Positions 34,558 to 44,213 are shown, counted from the first letter of the stretch. The stretch is 64,000 nt of DNA from Pseudomonas sp. UYIF39 (GCF_029963765.1 NZ_JALBYU010000004.1:275992-339991), one strand, 5' to 3'. Program-made: numbers and translations. Notes: a model not told the origin generated them from the letters alone.

Positions 34558-35391
34558 TCAGTTAACCGTCTGCGTCTGTGCAACGCTTTCAGACCGCTCA
34601 TGCGCTTGCAGCACCGGCTGCTCGAGCCGCGCCCGCCCGTAGAACGCCAGGGCTGTCAGCAAACACGCCAGCCACACGAAGATCCCGGCCCACAAGGTGT
34701 GGGACATGTAGTGCCAGCCCTGCACAACCCGCGTCGTGCCGTAGACAAAACCGAGCAACAGCGAGCCGTACATGATCGCTTTGGAATAGCGCCAGCGGTA
34801 GCGGCGCGCCACAAAGTACAGCGCGAGCATGGTGAAACCACCCGAGGCGTGCCCACCCGGCCAGCAGCGCCCCTTGCCGGCAACTTTCAGCAGATCGAAA
34901 TTCTGATACCACTCCTTATGCTCGATTTTCCCCGCGTACTGGGTCGTTTCGACCGGGCAGTACACGCTGGTGTGGCCCTTGAGGTAGTGAATCACACCGG
35001 TGCTGATGGAGAACGCGAACACCACGTAGAGGAAGTCCCGACGATGCTTGCTCGCAAACCGAAGCACTGGCGCGACTTTGATTTTTTCCAGGAATGCGAT
35101 GATTTTCGAATGCTTTTCCGCCTTCAGGCGCGGCCAGAGAAACGACAGCAAGGCGCCGATGATCGCTATCTCACCGGTCCAGTTCGGGATGATCCGAGCC
35201 CATTTATGGGTGATCTTTTCGAACAGTTGGATATGATCCAGCGGAAACGTCTTTGTGATCGGGTCATAAAAAAGATCATTGAACGCGATGTCGATTTTGG
35301 TCAGGTCGAACAGCAGGAAAACCACGGCCGCACAGGCCAGTGGAATGCCGAAGTTCACCCAGTAAAAGCGGTAGCGGGAAGAAGTCAACAT
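34558..35391 (-). CDS. PAP2-family membrane phosphatase
   Basis: 277 residues from the ATG at 35391 (AGGA 6 nt upstream). An upstream ATG at 35421 overlaps the preceding stop as ATGA and would add ten residues, so either start is possible. There are about five membrane segments. The three PAP2 motifs are visible: KGHTSVYCP (motif 1, variant), CWPGGHASGGFTML (motif 2, GGHAS) and TTRVVQGWHYMSHTLWAG (motif 3, R..x5-H). Relatives dephosphorylate undecaprenyl pyrophosphate, phosphatidylglycerophosphate or lipid A at the periplasmic face. It is probably co-transcribed with the Ais-like phosphatase upstream. Confidence 0.85.
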   Translation of the reverse strand: MLTSSRYRFYWVNFGIPLACAAVVFLLFDLTKIDIAFNDLFYDPITKTFPLDHIQLFEKITHKWARIIPNWTGEIAIIGALLSFLWPRLKAEKHSKIIAFLEKIKVAPVLRFASKHRRDFLYVVFAFSISTGVIHYLKGHTSVYCPVETTQYAGKIEHKEWYQNFDLLKVAGKGRCWPGGHASGGFTMLALYFVARRYRWRYSKAIMYGSLLLGFVYGTTRVVQGWHYMSHTLWAGIFVWLACLLTALAFYGRARLEQPVLQAHERSESVAQTQTVN

Positions 35392-35417
35392 CGTGTGTCC
35401 TGATCCAGAAAGTGAAT

Positions 35418-36110
35418 TCATTCGGTGGTCACCGAGTGCCAGTCCGAGGCTTCGATGAAACCGAGCATCCGCGGCGCCTGAGGCGTTTCGGCCGAGATAA
35501 ACAAAGAAGCGCCATAACCCAGCGTAGAGGCCGGCAACTTGAGGTCTTTCTCAAGTTGTGACATGCATTCGCTGTGGGTCACCAGAATCAGGTTTCGCCC
35601 GGCCACCTTGTGCGCCAGAGCGTCGCGCAGCATGGTGCCCTTGCAATTGATCAACCATTCTTCACCGGCCCCGACCTTGTTGAACATATAGCCGGCGGTC
35701 TGCGCTGTACGGGTCAGGGGGCTGTTGTAGATGTCAGCCCTGCTCAGCCCCAGTTGCTCGAACTGTGCACCGACCCCCACCGCGACGCTGCGAGAGCGAG
35801 CGGTAATGCCATCGTTACCGCTCAGACAGGCGGCGCTGGAATGATCGCAGCGTTCAACGTGACGCACCAGCACAATTACGTTGCCCTTGGCCCAGTCGGC
35901 CGCCAACGCCCGGGCGCCGGCCACATTGCCGTGGGCCAGGTCCGGTACAGCGGCAGGAAGCAAAAGCCAGACCGTCAGCGCAATCACCAAAAGCGCCGAG
36001 GTGAACACGACAGTCGCATTGCGATAGCGGGCCAAACGGCTCAGATCAATCGAGCGTTTTACCCCGAACAGACTCAGTCTCAATACCACATCAAACCGCC
36101 TCGCCGGCAC
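35418..36110 (-). CDS. Ais-like histidine phosphatase, membrane-anchored
   Basis: 230 residues. One transmembrane segment at about 28-51 (ATVVFTSALLVIALTVWLLL) precedes a periplasmic histidine-phosphatase domain. The catalytic motif is VRHVERCDHSSAACLSGNDG (about 89-108), close to the RHxERCDxSxxxCLSxxxGIT pattern of Ais/PmrG, the lipopolysaccharide core heptose(II)-phosphate phosphatase; the second catalytic His is in LVTHSECMS. Ais removes a core phosphate in PmrAB-controlled LPS remodelling in enterobacteria. Similar use here is an inference, supported by the neighbouring ArnT-like and PAP2 genes. Confidence 0.75.
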   Translation of the reverse strand: MPARRFDVVLRLSLFGVKRSIDLSRLARYRNATVVFTSALLVIALTVWLLLPAAVPDLAHGNVAGARALAADWAKGNVIVLVRHVERCDHSSAACLSGNDGITARSRSVAVGVGAQFEQLGLSRADIYNSPLTRTAQTAGYMFNKVGAGEEWLINCKGTMLRDALAHKVAGRNLILVTHSECMSQLEKDLKLPASTLGYGASLFISAETPQAPRMLGFIEASDWHSVTTE

Positions 36111-36232
36111 GCATCACTTTCTTCGGTGCGGCGAGAGTAGAGAGGCTGGCGTCGGCAGTCGGTGAAACGCATGTGAAAAAAAGCTTAAGACTGCACGGAA
36201 GTCTTGTGACACATCGGTCCTACAAAAACCAT

Positions 36233-36257
36233 TCAGCTCTCGCAATGGCTGCCGATA
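36233..36257 (+). promoter_or_regulatory. Candidate sigma-28 (FliA) promoter
   Basis: TCAGCT (36233-36238), 12 bp, then GCCGATA (36251-36257). The -10 element is a perfect match to the Pseudomonas FliA consensus (TCAAGT-N12-GCCGATA) and the -35 element matches at 4 of 6 positions. It lies 89 bp upstream of the chemoreceptor gene, the class of gene FliA controls. Confidence 0.5.
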
Positions 36258-36345
36258 CAGTCCTGCTACACACCTTGCTGGCTACCAAAAACAACAATCT
36301 TCCAGCCAACCGACGATCTAGAAGCACAACGTTCCTGGAGGACTT

Positions 36346-38268
36346 TTGATGAATAGCTGGTTCGGCAATATCAGCGTGAACATGAAGCTGGGCTTGGGAT
36401 TCGGCCTGGTCCTGGCCCTGACCTGCGTCCTCGCCCTGACCGGCTGGACGAGCCTGGGCGGATTGATTGACCGCAGCAACTGGATGAGCGACATCACCCA
36501 GCTCAATGCCGGCCTGACCAAGCTGCGTGTGGTTCGCCTGCAATACATGCTGACCAACGGCGACGAAACCGCCGCACAGAACGTCCAGACCACGCTCGAG
36601 GCGTTCTCCACTCAGCAACAAACGCTGCTGGCGAAATTCAAGAGCCCGGAAAACCTCAAGCTGCTCAAAGAGCAAGGCGCCGTCATCGACGCCTACAAGA
36701 CGTCCTTGAATAAAATGCGCAGCGCCTACCGCACCGGCAATAGCGCGCGCGACGCCATGGGCGCCAATGCCGAGACCGCCAACACGCTGATCAACGCCAT
36801 CAACACCCGCGTGCAGCAAATGCCTCTGAGCGACCAGCGCTTCGAACAATTCCTGGCCATCACGGCGGCCAAGGAAGCCTTCTTGCTGGCCCGCTACGAA
36901 GTGCGCGGCTACACCGCGACCACCAACGCCGACACCGAACAAAAAGCCGTCGGCCAACTGGACGTGGCAATCGCCAGCCTGAAACCCCTCAACGTGCATT
37001 TCGCCGACACCCAGCAAGATGCCCTGCGTCAGCTGGAAACCGCACTGACCAACTACCGCAGCGCCTTGCAGGCTTATAAAGCGGCCAACACCGATGCGGT
37101 GCAGGCACGCAAGGAAATGACCGACCAGGGCGCCGCCATCGTGACCCTGAGTGATCAGCTGTATCAGATCCAACTCGACCGCCGTGACGTCGAAAGCGCC
37201 CAGGCTCGCACACTACAGCTGATCAGCACCTTGCTGGCGTTGCTGGTGGGCATCATTGCTGCCGTGATCATCACCCGTCAGATTACCGGCCCGCTGCGCG
37301 ACACCTTGGCCGTGGTTGAACGCATTGCCAGCGGCGACCTGTCCCAGGACGTCAAAGTGACTCGCCGCGACGAACTCGGCGTGTTGCAACAAGGCATCGC
37401 TCGCATGGGCGTGACCCTGCGTGACTTGATCAGCGGCATCCGCGACGGTGTCACCCAGATCGCCAGCGCCGCCGAAGAACTGTCTGCCGTGACCGAGCAA
37501 ACCAGCGCCGGGGTGAACAGCCAAAAAATCGAAACCGACCAAGTGGCTACCGCTATGCACGAGATGACTGCCACCGTGCAGGAAGTCGCGCGCAACGCCG
37601 AAGAAGCCTCCCAGGCGGCGGCCGCTGCTGACGGCGAAGCCCGCGAAGGCGACAAGGTGGTAAACGAAGCCATCGCCCAGATCGAACGCCTGGCCACTGA
37701 AGTGGCGCGTTCCACTGAAGCCATGAGCGTGCTGCAACAGGAAAGCGACAAGATCGGCAGCGTCATGGACGTGATCAAGGCCGTGGCCGAACAGACCAAC
37801 CTGCTGGCGCTCAACGCCGCCATCGAAGCGGCCCGTGCCGGTGAAGCCGGTCGTGGTTTTGCCGTGGTTGCCGACGAAGTCCGTGGCCTGGCTCAGCGCA
37901 CGCAGAAATCCACCGAAGAAATCGAAGGCCTGGTGGCCGGTCTGCAAAACGGCACGCAACAAGTGTCGGCGGTGATGAACAACAGCCGCGCCCTCACCGA
38001 CAGCAGCGTCGCCCTGACGCGCAAGGCTGGTGTGTCACTGGAAAACATCACCCGCACGGTGTCCAACATCCAGTCGATGAACCAGCAGATCGCCGCCGCT
38101 GCCGAGCAGCAAAGTGCCGTGGCCGAAGAGATCAGCCGCAGCATCATCAACGTGCGCGACGTGTCCGAACAGACCGCCGCCGCCAGCGACGAAACGGCTG
38201 CGTCCAGTGTTGAACTGGCGCGGTTGGGCAATCAGTTGCAGATGATGGTTAGCCACTTCCGGGTGTAA
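36346..38268 (+). CDS. Methyl-accepting chemotaxis protein, McpS-like (HBM sensor)
   Basis: 640 residues; GGAGG lies just before the ATG. First membrane segment at about 12-33 ([20 protein letters not shown]), a long all-helical periplasmic domain (about 35-283), second segment at about 290-310 ([20 protein letters not shown]), then HAMP, and the signalling hairpin [20 protein letters not shown] with [17 protein letters not shown]. The size and helical ligand domain fit the helical bimodular (HBM) receptors such as P. putida McpS (639 aa), which senses TCA-cycle acids. The ligand here is not proven. The C-terminus lacks the CheR-binding pentapeptide. Confidence 0.9.
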   Translation: MMNSWFGNISVNMKLGLGFGLVLALTCVLALTGWTSLGGLIDRSNWMSDITQLNAGLTKLRVVRLQYMLTNGDETAAQNVQTTLEAFSTQQQTLLAKFKSPENLKLLKEQGAVIDAYKTSLNKMRSAYRTGNSARDAMGANAETANTLINAINTRVQQMPLSDQRFEQFLAITAAKEAFLLARYEVRGYTATTNADTEQKAVGQLDVAIASLKPLNVHFADTQQDALRQLETALTNYRSALQAYKAANTDAVQARKEMTDQGAAIVTLSDQLYQIQLDRRDVESAQARTLQLISTLLALLVGIIAAVIITRQITGPLRDTLAVVERIASGDLSQDVKVTRRDELGVLQQGIARMGVTLRDLISGIRDGVTQIASAAEELSAVTEQTSAGVNSQKIETDQVATAMHEMTATVQEVARNAEEASQAAAAADGEAREGDKVVNEAIAQIERLATEVARSTEAMSVLQQESDKIGSVMDVIKAVAEQTNLLALNAAIEAARAGEAGRGFAVVADEVRGLAQRTQKSTEEIEGLVAGLQNGTQQVSAVMNNSRALTDSSVALTRKAGVSLENITRTVSNIQSMNQQIAAAAEQQSAVAEEISRSIINVRDVSEQTAAASDETAASSVELARLGNQLQMMVSHFRV

Positions 38269-38277
38269 TCACGCCTT

Positions 38278-38307
38278 ATCGTTCCCATGCTCCCGCGTGG
38301 GAACGAT
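38278..38307. repeat. GTTCCCA...TGGGAAC palindrome
   Basis: A 10-bp perfect stem (38278-38287 with 38298-38307) and 10-nt loop, of a type common between convergent genes in P. fluorescens-group genomes. It separates the chemoreceptor gene from the VOC gene and may act as a terminator. Confidence 0.7.
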
Positions 38308-38328
38308 CATCAGAACTGCCGAACGGCC

Positions 38329-38697
38329 TTACACACAAATCGCATTGGTAAACACCAACCGATTGCCAAACGGATCGCTGATGGTCATGTCCTGGCTCCC
38401 CCAGGGCATGGCCTGGATCTGTGGGTGTGCGAACGTATATTCCTTGGCCAGCAATTGTTGCTGGAATGCCTCAAGCTCATCGGTCTCGATCCGCAACGCC
38501 GAGCCCGGTGTGCTGTCGCCGTGATGTTCGGACAGATGCAGCACGCACTCACCACGGGAGACTTGCAGGTACAACGGAAAGTTGGGCTCGAAACGATGCT
38601 GCCAATCGATCTTGAATCCCAGGAACTCGACGTAGAACTCCACGGCCTTGATTTCATCGAAAATCCGCAGGATCGGGGTGGTTTTGCCAAAGCTCAT
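38329..38697 (-). CDS. Glyoxalase/bleomycin-resistance (VOC) superfamily protein
   Basis: 122 residues forming one VOC module pair: ILRIFDEIKAVEFYVEFLGF at the N-terminus, LHLSEHHGD with the metal-ligand-like His, and the C-terminal strand MTISDPFGNRLVFTN. The arrangement (short, DPFGNRL ending) is that of bleomycin-resistance-like and 'glyoxalase superfamily' proteins. The substrate is unknown. It is monocistronic, followed by the palindrome shared with the chemoreceptor gene. Confidence 0.85.
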   Translation of the reverse strand: MSFGKTTPILRIFDEIKAVEFYVEFLGFKIDWQHRFEPNFPLYLQVSRGECVLHLSEHHGDSTPGSALRIETDELEAFQQQLLAKEYTFAHPQIQAMPWGSQDMTISDPFGNRLVFTNAICV

Positions 38698-38817
38698 GGA
38701 GTTGCTCCCAGACGGATAAGACCCAGAGTGTAGCTGGGCGAGATGTCAGCGCTTCGGCTTGGTAATGGCTTTCTTTAGTCGCAATATGCCATCACTGTGA
38801 CGCAGCACTCGGAATGG

Positions 38818-40275
38818 TTACTGGAAACCATCACGCAAGTCCCCTTGCCGCGCCAGAAACCGCCCTTCCCTTCTGCCGTTCGCCTGCCCGTCGCTGTAAC
38901 TCAAGACACCGTTGACCCAAACCCCATCGATACCTTCCGCCGCCCGTTGCGGATCATTGAAATCCGCCACATCGCGAATGGTCACAGGATCAAACAACAC
39001 CAGATCCGCCCAATGTCTTTCACGGATTTCGCCACGTTCCTTCAAGCCAAATCGCGCCGCCGACAAACCGGTCATCTTGTGCACGGCGGTGTGCAGCGGA
39101 AACAGCCCTACATCGCGACTGAAATGTCCGAGCACGCGTGGGAATGCGCCCCACAAGCGTGGATGCGGGAACGGGTCTTCCGGCAATCCGTCAGAGCCGA
39201 CCATCGACAGCGGATGCGCGAGGATTCTTCGTACGTCCGCCTCGTCCATTCCGTAATACACCGCGCCGGCCGGTTGCAGGCGCCGGGCGGCATCAAGTAG
39301 TGGCACGCCCCACTCGGCGGCGATGTCCATCAGGTCACGGCCACTCGCTTCAGGGTGCGGCGTTGACCAGGTGATGGTGATGCGATGGGCATCGGTGACT
39401 TGCTTGAGGTCCAGCGTCGATGAACTCGCCGCATAGGGATAACAATCGCAGCCCACAGGATGGGTTTTCGCCGCGTTTTCGAGCGATGCCAATAGCTGTG
39501 GGCTCCGCCCCCAGTTACCGGCACCCGCACATTTGAGGTGGGAAATAATCACCGGGGATTTCGCATGACGGCCGATCTGGAATGCTTCGTCCATGGCCTC
39601 CAGCACCGGTTCGAATTCGCTGCGTAAGTGCGTGGTGTAAACCGCGCCGAACGCGCTCAGCTCTTCGGTCAGTTGCATCACTTCATCGGTGGAAGCCGAG
39701 AAGGCGTTGGCGTAGGCAAGCCCGGTGGACAAGCCCAAGGCACCGGCCTCAAGACTCTCGCGCAATTGCTCGCGCATCGCGGATATTTCATCCGCAGTGG
39801 CAGTGCGCAACAGATCGTCGAGGTGATTGCTGCGCAGCGCCGTGTGACCGACCAGTGCGGCCACGTTCAGCGTGGTGTTCGCCGCTTCGACGGCTGCGCG
39901 GTAGTCGCTGAACCTCGGATAAACGAACGCTGCGGCAGTGCCGAGCAAGTTCATCGGGTCGGGCGGATCGCCGCGCAAACTCACCGGCGACGCGCTGATC
40001 CCGCAGTTGCCGACAATCACGGTGGTCACGCCCTGGCTGAGCTTGGGCAGCATCTGCGGCTGGCGGATCACCACGGTGTCGTCGTGGGTGTGCACGTCGA
40101 TGAAACCTGGCGCCAACACGCGGCCGGCGGCGTCAATTTCTTCGGTGGCGCAGGCATCGCGCAAGTCGCCGATACGCTCGATGCGGCCGTTCAGAATCGC
40201 CACGTCGGCGGGGTAACCGGGCGCGTTGCTGCCGTCGATAATCAGGGCGTTGCGAATCAGCGTGTCGTACATCAT
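38818..40275 (-). CDS. D-aminoacylase (N-acyl-D-amino-acid deacylase)
   Basis: 485 residues from the ATG at 40275 (an ATG directly follows at 40272); GGGAG lies 6 nt upstream, and the start is 1 bp after the stop of the RpiR gene. It is an amidohydrolase of the D-aminoacylase group: LAPGFIDVHTHDDTVV (HxH metal site, about 58-75), TTVIVGNCGISASP (the conserved Cys of the family, about 95), THLRSEFEP, VIISHLKCAG, and MVGSDGLPEDPFPHPRLW with the catalytic Asp. It hydrolyses N-acyl-D-amino acids to D-amino acids. It forms an operon with a GntP-type permease and an RpiR regulator. Confidence 0.9.
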   Translation of the reverse strand: MMYDTLIRNALIIDGSNAPGYPADVAILNGRIERIGDLRDACATEEIDAAGRVLAPGFIDVHTHDDTVVIRQPQMLPKLSQGVTTVIVGNCGISASPVSLRGDPPDPMNLLGTAAAFVYPRFSDYRAAVEAANTTLNVAALVGHTALRSNHLDDLLRTATADEISAMREQLRESLEAGALGLSTGLAYANAFSASTDEVMQLTEELSAFGAVYTTHLRSEFEPVLEAMDEAFQIGRHAKSPVIISHLKCAGAGNWGRSPQLLASLENAAKTHPVGCDCYPYAASSSTLDLKQVTDAHRITITWSTPHPEASGRDLMDIAAEWGVPLLDAARRLQPAGAVYYGMDEADVRRILAHPLSMVGSDGLPEDPFPHPRLWGAFPRVLGHFSRDVGLFPLHTAVHKMTGLSAARFGLKERGEIRERHWADLVLFDPVTIRDVADFNDPQRAAEGIDGVWVNGVLSYSDGQANGRREGRFLARQGDLRDGFQ

Positions 40276-40276
40276 G

Positions 40277-41137
40277 TCAGTCTCCCAGCGGCAAGTGATC
40301 GTCGCCGCCGCGGTAGTCGTCGAGGGCGAGTTTGATCCGCCGTAGACGCTCTTGATTGTCTTCAGGATTGGCCAGCGCCAGCTCGGTGGCGAGCACGTCG
40401 ATGGCCAGCAACATGCCGTAGCGCGCCGCCGTGGGTTTGTAGATGAAGGAAGTTTCGACGCCTTGCAGCGGCAGCAGCACATCAGCCAATTGCGCCAGCG
40501 GGGAGTCGGCCCGAGTGATGGCGAGAATTCGTGCGCCGTAGCTGCGTGCCAGCTCGACAGCCTCGAGCAGTTCGGGGGTGATGCCGGTCAGCGAACAGGC
40601 AATGACTACGCGTTCGGCATCAAGGCTGGCGGCGGTGACACGCATCATCACCGGGTCGTGGCACACCGCAATCGGGTAGCCGAATCGCACCAACCGCACT
40701 TGCAGTTCATCACTGCACAAGGTCGAGCATCCCCCCATGCCGAAGGCGTGAATCATCCGCGCCTTGCCCAGCAGTTTCACCGCATCGGCAAAACGTGATT
40801 CGTCGAACGCCGACAGATGCTGGCGCAGGGTCGATTCGATATCGCCAACAATTTGCCCATAGAACGCCGACTGCTCGGGCGTGCCCGCCGGGTCCAAAAA
40901 CCGACTGCCGACGCCGCTGGCCTGGGCCAGTTGCAGCCGCAGATCGCGCAAATCGCGGCAGCCGACGGTGCGAGCAAAACGCGAGAGCGTGGCGGTGCTG
41001 ACTTCCGCTCTCAGCGCCAGCTCATCGAGACTGGCGGCGGAGGCAAATCCTACGTCGTCGAGCATCAGCCGAGCAATGCGTCCTTCGCCCGCGCTGAAGG
41101 AATCCTGACGGGCGCGGATCTGGTAGAGGATGTCCAT
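40277..41137 (-). CDS. RpiR/MurR-family transcriptional regulator (HTH plus SIS)
   Basis: 286 residues. The N-terminal HTH_6 domain (about 1-75) includes SLDELALRAEVSTATLSRFA. The SIS sugar-phosphate isomerase-like domain (about 115-250) includes MIHAFGMGGCSTLCSDELQV and VVIACSLTGITPELLEAVEL. It lies between the permease and D-aminoacylase genes on one transcript and is probably their repressor or activator. The ligand may be an acylated sugar or amino-acid derivative; this is inference from position. Confidence 0.92.
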   Translation of the reverse strand: MDILYQIRARQDSFSAGEGRIARLMLDDVGFASAASLDELALRAEVSTATLSRFARTVGCRDLRDLRLQLAQASGVGSRFLDPAGTPEQSAFYGQIVGDIESTLRQHLSAFDESRFADAVKLLGKARMIHAFGMGGCSTLCSDELQVRLVRFGYPIAVCHDPVMMRVTAASLDAERVVIACSLTGITPELLEAVELARSYGARILAITRADSPLAQLADVLLPLQGVETSFIYKPTAARYGMLLAIDVLATELALANPEDNQERLRRIKLALDDYRGGDDHLPLGD

Positions 41138-41152
41138 GGCGGGCGACTCCGG

Positions 41153-42502
41153 CTAAAGCAGATAAGAAAGGCCAACGGTAAGACCGAAGGCGACGACCGA
41201 GATAAGGGTCTCGAGCACCGTCCAGGTCTTGAAGGTCTGGGCGACGGTCATGTTGAAGTATTCCTTGATCAACCAGAAACCGCCGTCATTGACGTGGGAA
41301 AAGATAACCGACCCCGCGCCTGTCGCCAGCACCAACAGCTCTGGATGGGGATAACCCAGACCAATGGCCACCGGCGCGACGATGCCCGACGCGGTGGTCA
41401 TGGCCACCGTGGCGGAACCGGTGGCGATGCGCATCAGTGCCGCAAAAAGCCAGCCCATCAACAGCGGCGACAGGTGGAATACCTGGGCCAGGCTGACGAT
41501 CTGGTCGGTGACGCCGGCGTCCACCAGAATCCGGTTCAAGCCACCGCCCGCGCCGACCAGCAAAGTGATGCTGGCAGTCGGTGCCAGGCATTCGTTGGTG
41601 AATTTCAGGATCGATTCGCGGTTGAAGCCTTGGGCCAGGCCAAGCGTCCAGAAGCTCAGCAAGGTCGCCAGCAGCAAGGCGATCACCGAATTGCCGATGA
41701 ACAACAGAAACTGATTGAAACCGCTGCCCGGCGTGGAAATCAGATTGGCCCAGCCGCCGATCAGCATCAGCACCACCGGCAACAGAATGGTCGCCATGGT
41801 GATGCCGAAACCCGGCAGGCTGTCGCGCGGTTCACGCTCAAGGAACTGACGCTCCAGCGGGTTATCTTCCGGCAGTTGAATGCGCGGCACGATGAACTTG
41901 GCGTAGAGGGGGCCGGCGATGATCGCGGTCGGAATCCCGATCAGGATTGCATAGAGCAAGGTCTGCCCCACCGAGGCCTGATAAGCCTGCACCGCCAGCA
42001 TCGCCGCCGGGTGTGGCGGCACCAGCGCGTGGACCACCGAGAGCCCGGCGACCATCGGCAAACCAACCATCAGAATCGAAACGCCCACGCGCCGCGCCAC
42101 GGTAAATGCGATCGGCACCAGCAGTACAAAACCGACCTCGAAGAACAACGGCAGTCCTACAAGGAAAGCGATGCAAACCATCGCCCAGTGCGCATTTTTC
42201 TCACCGAAGCGATCGATCAACGTTCGCGCCATCTGCTCGGCGCCTCCGGACTCGGCCATCATTTTGCCGAGCATCGTGCCCAGCGCGACAACCAGTGCGA
42301 TATGCCCCAGTGTCTTGCCGACACCCGCCTCGTACGCCCCCACCACGCCCGACGGTGGCATCCCCGCCAGCAGCGCCAGGCCGATGGACACCAAGGTGAT
42401 GACAATGAACGGATTGAGCCGGTAACGGGCAATCAGAACGATCAGCGCGATGATGGCGATGGCAGCATAAACCAGCAGCCAATAGCCGAAGGAAGGTGTC
42501 AT
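41153..42502 (-). CDS. GntP-family permease
   Basis: 449 residues with 12 or so hydrophobic segments; GAGGAG lies before the ATG. Typical GntP/gluconate:H+ symporter sequences are RLNPFIVITLVSIGLALLAG near the N-terminus, GLPLFFEVGFVLLVPIAF, VPPHPAAMLA and VNDGGFWLIKEYFN near the end. As first gene of the operon with RpiR and D-aminoacylase, the transported compound is more likely an N-acyl-D-amino acid or related acid than gluconate (inference). Similar D-aminoacylase operons are known in Pseudomonas. Confidence 0.9.
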   Translation of the reverse strand: MTPSFGYWLLVYAAIAIIALIVLIARYRLNPFIVITLVSIGLALLAGMPPSGVVGAYEAGVGKTLGHIALVVALGTMLGKMMAESGGAEQMARTLIDRFGEKNAHWAMVCIAFLVGLPLFFEVGFVLLVPIAFTVARRVGVSILMVGLPMVAGLSVVHALVPPHPAAMLAVQAYQASVGQTLLYAILIGIPTAIIAGPLYAKFIVPRIQLPEDNPLERQFLEREPRDSLPGFGITMATILLPVVLMLIGGWANLISTPGSGFNQFLLFIGNSVIALLLATLLSFWTLGLAQGFNRESILKFTNECLAPTASITLLVGAGGGLNRILVDAGVTDQIVSLAQVFHLSPLLMGWLFAALMRIATGSATVAMTTASGIVAPVAIGLGYPHPELLVLATGAGSVIFSHVNDGGFWLIKEYFNMTVAQTFKTWTVLETLISVVAFGLTVGLSYLL

Positions 42503-42651
42503 GCGGTACTCCTCGAAAGGGTCACGTCGAATGGGTTGTGAAACTCATAAAACATTTCGAGGTGTGATTTTCAAACGAGGTGAAAGTAATTTTCGTGAAG
42601 GGATAAGGGTTGTCGCGCAGAGGTATGCGGGGTCGTGTGTTATGAAAATCA

Positions 42652-42678
42652 GGCAGGCGGATTTTCATCACGCCTGCC
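42652..42678 (-). terminator. Probable terminator of the SulP gene
   Basis: Stem GGCAGGCG/CGCCTGCC (42652-42659 with 42671-42678), 11-nt loop. Reading on the minus strand it is followed by TGATTTTCAT. It starts 10 bp after the SulP stop codon. Confidence 0.5.
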
Positions 42679-42687
42679 GGCTGGGCG

Positions 42688-44133
42688 TCAGTCGTGATTC
42701 ACGCGAGCGCGCTTGAGCAGTTTTTTGCAGCGTTCGGACAAGTGCAGCACGCGCAAGTGCTTGCCGGCCTTCGCGTAGCGTTCACGCAGCGTTTTTAGCG
42801 CGGCTAACGCCGAGTAGTCGACGAAGCTCAGGTGGCGACAATCGATCGTCACTACGGGTGGGTCGTTGGCGGGGTCGAACTGATTGAGAAAAGGCGTAGT
42901 CGAGGCGAAGAACAGCGTGCCATGTAGGTGGTAGAGCTTGCTGCCGTCCACTTCAAGATGACTGTCGGCATAAAGCTCGCGAGCCTGCTGCCAGGCGAAG
43001 TTGAGCGCCGCAATGATGATCCCGCAGAGCACTGCAGTGGCCAGATCGGTGAACACCGTAATGACCGTTACCGCGATGATCACCAACACGTCGTTCAGCG
43101 GCACCTTGTTCACCACCCGCAACGAAGCCCAGGCAAACGTCTGCTGCGACACCACGAACATCACCCCGACCAAGGCGGCCAGCGGGATGCGCTCGATCAG
43201 CGGCGACAAAAACAATATGAACAGCAGAATCAGCGCACCGGCCACCACACCGGACAGCCGACCGCGACCGCCGGAACTGAGGTTGATCACCGTCTGGCCG
43301 ATCATGGCGCAACCGCCCATACCGCCGAATACACCAGAGACCACGTTGGCCGCCCCCAGCGCCACGCACTCACGATCCGGGAAGCCACGGCTCTCGGTGA
43401 TCTCGTCGGTGAGGTTCAGGGTCAGCAGGGTTTCCAGCAGACCGACCAACGCCATCAATATCGCGTAGGGAGCGATGATGCGCAGGGTTTCCAGGGTCCA
43501 GGGAATGTCTGGCAGCGCAAAGGTCGGCAAACCGCCGGCGATGTGCGCCATGTCGCCCAAGGTGCGGGTCGGCAGACCGAGCAGATAAACCGCCAGACCA
43601 ACGCCCAGAATCGCCCCCCGCGCGGGTGGCACGACGCGTGTCAGGCGCGGCAGCACGTAGACGATGGCCATCGTCACGGCAACCAGCCCTGCCATCAGGT
43701 ACAGCGGCGTGCCGCTGAGCCAGACGTCACCGCTCTTGAAGTGCTCCAGCTGCGCCAGGGCAATGATGATCGCCAGGCCGTTGACGAAGCCGAGCATCAC
43801 CGGGTGCGGCACCATGCGCACCAGCTTGCCCAGTTTCAGCAATCCGAACGCCAGCATGATCAGCCCACCCAGCAGCACGGTGGCCAGCAAATACTGCACA
43901 CCGTGCTGCACCACCAACGCGACGATCACCACGGCCATCGATCCGGCAGCGCCGGACACCATGCCCGGCCGCCCACCGAAAAGTGCGGTCAACGTGCAAA
44001 TGATGAAAGCGCCGTAAAGCCCCATCAATGGATTGAGGTGAGCAACCAGCGCGAAGGCGATGCATTCGGGTAGCAGGGCGAAAGACGTGGTGAGTCCGGC
44101 CAGGGTATCGGCGCGCAGACGTTTTGGATTCAT
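42688..44133 (-). CDS. SulP-family anion transporter with STAS domain
   Basis: 481 residues from the ATG at 44133; a 44-residue upstream extension of the frame runs into REP DNA and is rejected. The membrane part has about 11 segments with SulP sequences: TLAGLTTSFALLPECIAFAL, YGAFIICTLTALFGGRPGMV (the GGxP region) and GGMGGCAMIGQTVINLSSGG. The C-terminal STAS domain (about 390-470) includes VVTIDCRHLSFVDYSALAAL. SulP proteins carry sulfate, bicarbonate or dicarboxylates; the substrate cannot be assigned. It is monocistronic. Confidence 0.9.
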   Translation of the reverse strand: MNPKRLRADTLAGLTTSFALLPECIAFALVAHLNPLMGLYGAFIICTLTALFGGRPGMVSGAAGSMAVVIVALVVQHGVQYLLATVLLGGLIMLAFGLLKLGKLVRMVPHPVMLGFVNGLAIIIALAQLEHFKSGDVWLSGTPLYLMAGLVAVTMAIVYVLPRLTRVVPPARGAILGVGLAVYLLGLPTRTLGDMAHIAGGLPTFALPDIPWTLETLRIIAPYAILMALVGLLETLLTLNLTDEITESRGFPDRECVALGAANVVSGVFGGMGGCAMIGQTVINLSSGGRGRLSGVVAGALILLFILFLSPLIERIPLAALVGVMFVVSQQTFAWASLRVVNKVPLNDVLVIIAVTVITVFTDLATAVLCGIIIAALNFAWQQARELYADSHLEVDGSKLYHLHGTLFFASTTPFLNQFDPANDPPVVTIDCRHLSFVDYSALAALKTLRERYAKAGKHLRVLHLSERCKKLLKRARVNHD

Positions 44134-44213
44134 GGCTGACCTAAAATACCGGCGGGAAAAGAGGGGACGGATGTTACGGAATTGAGGGCGGCCCGGCCAG
44201 TTATTGGGTCGCC

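Noticed and set aside
40817..42541. 574-residue ORF on the + strand
   Set aside because: Antisense to gntP and rpiR genes; composition (His, Gln, Arg rich) typical of a shadow frame.
42928..44073. 381-residue ORF on the + strand
   Set aside because: Antisense to the SulP gene, His/Gln/Arg-rich, no domain.
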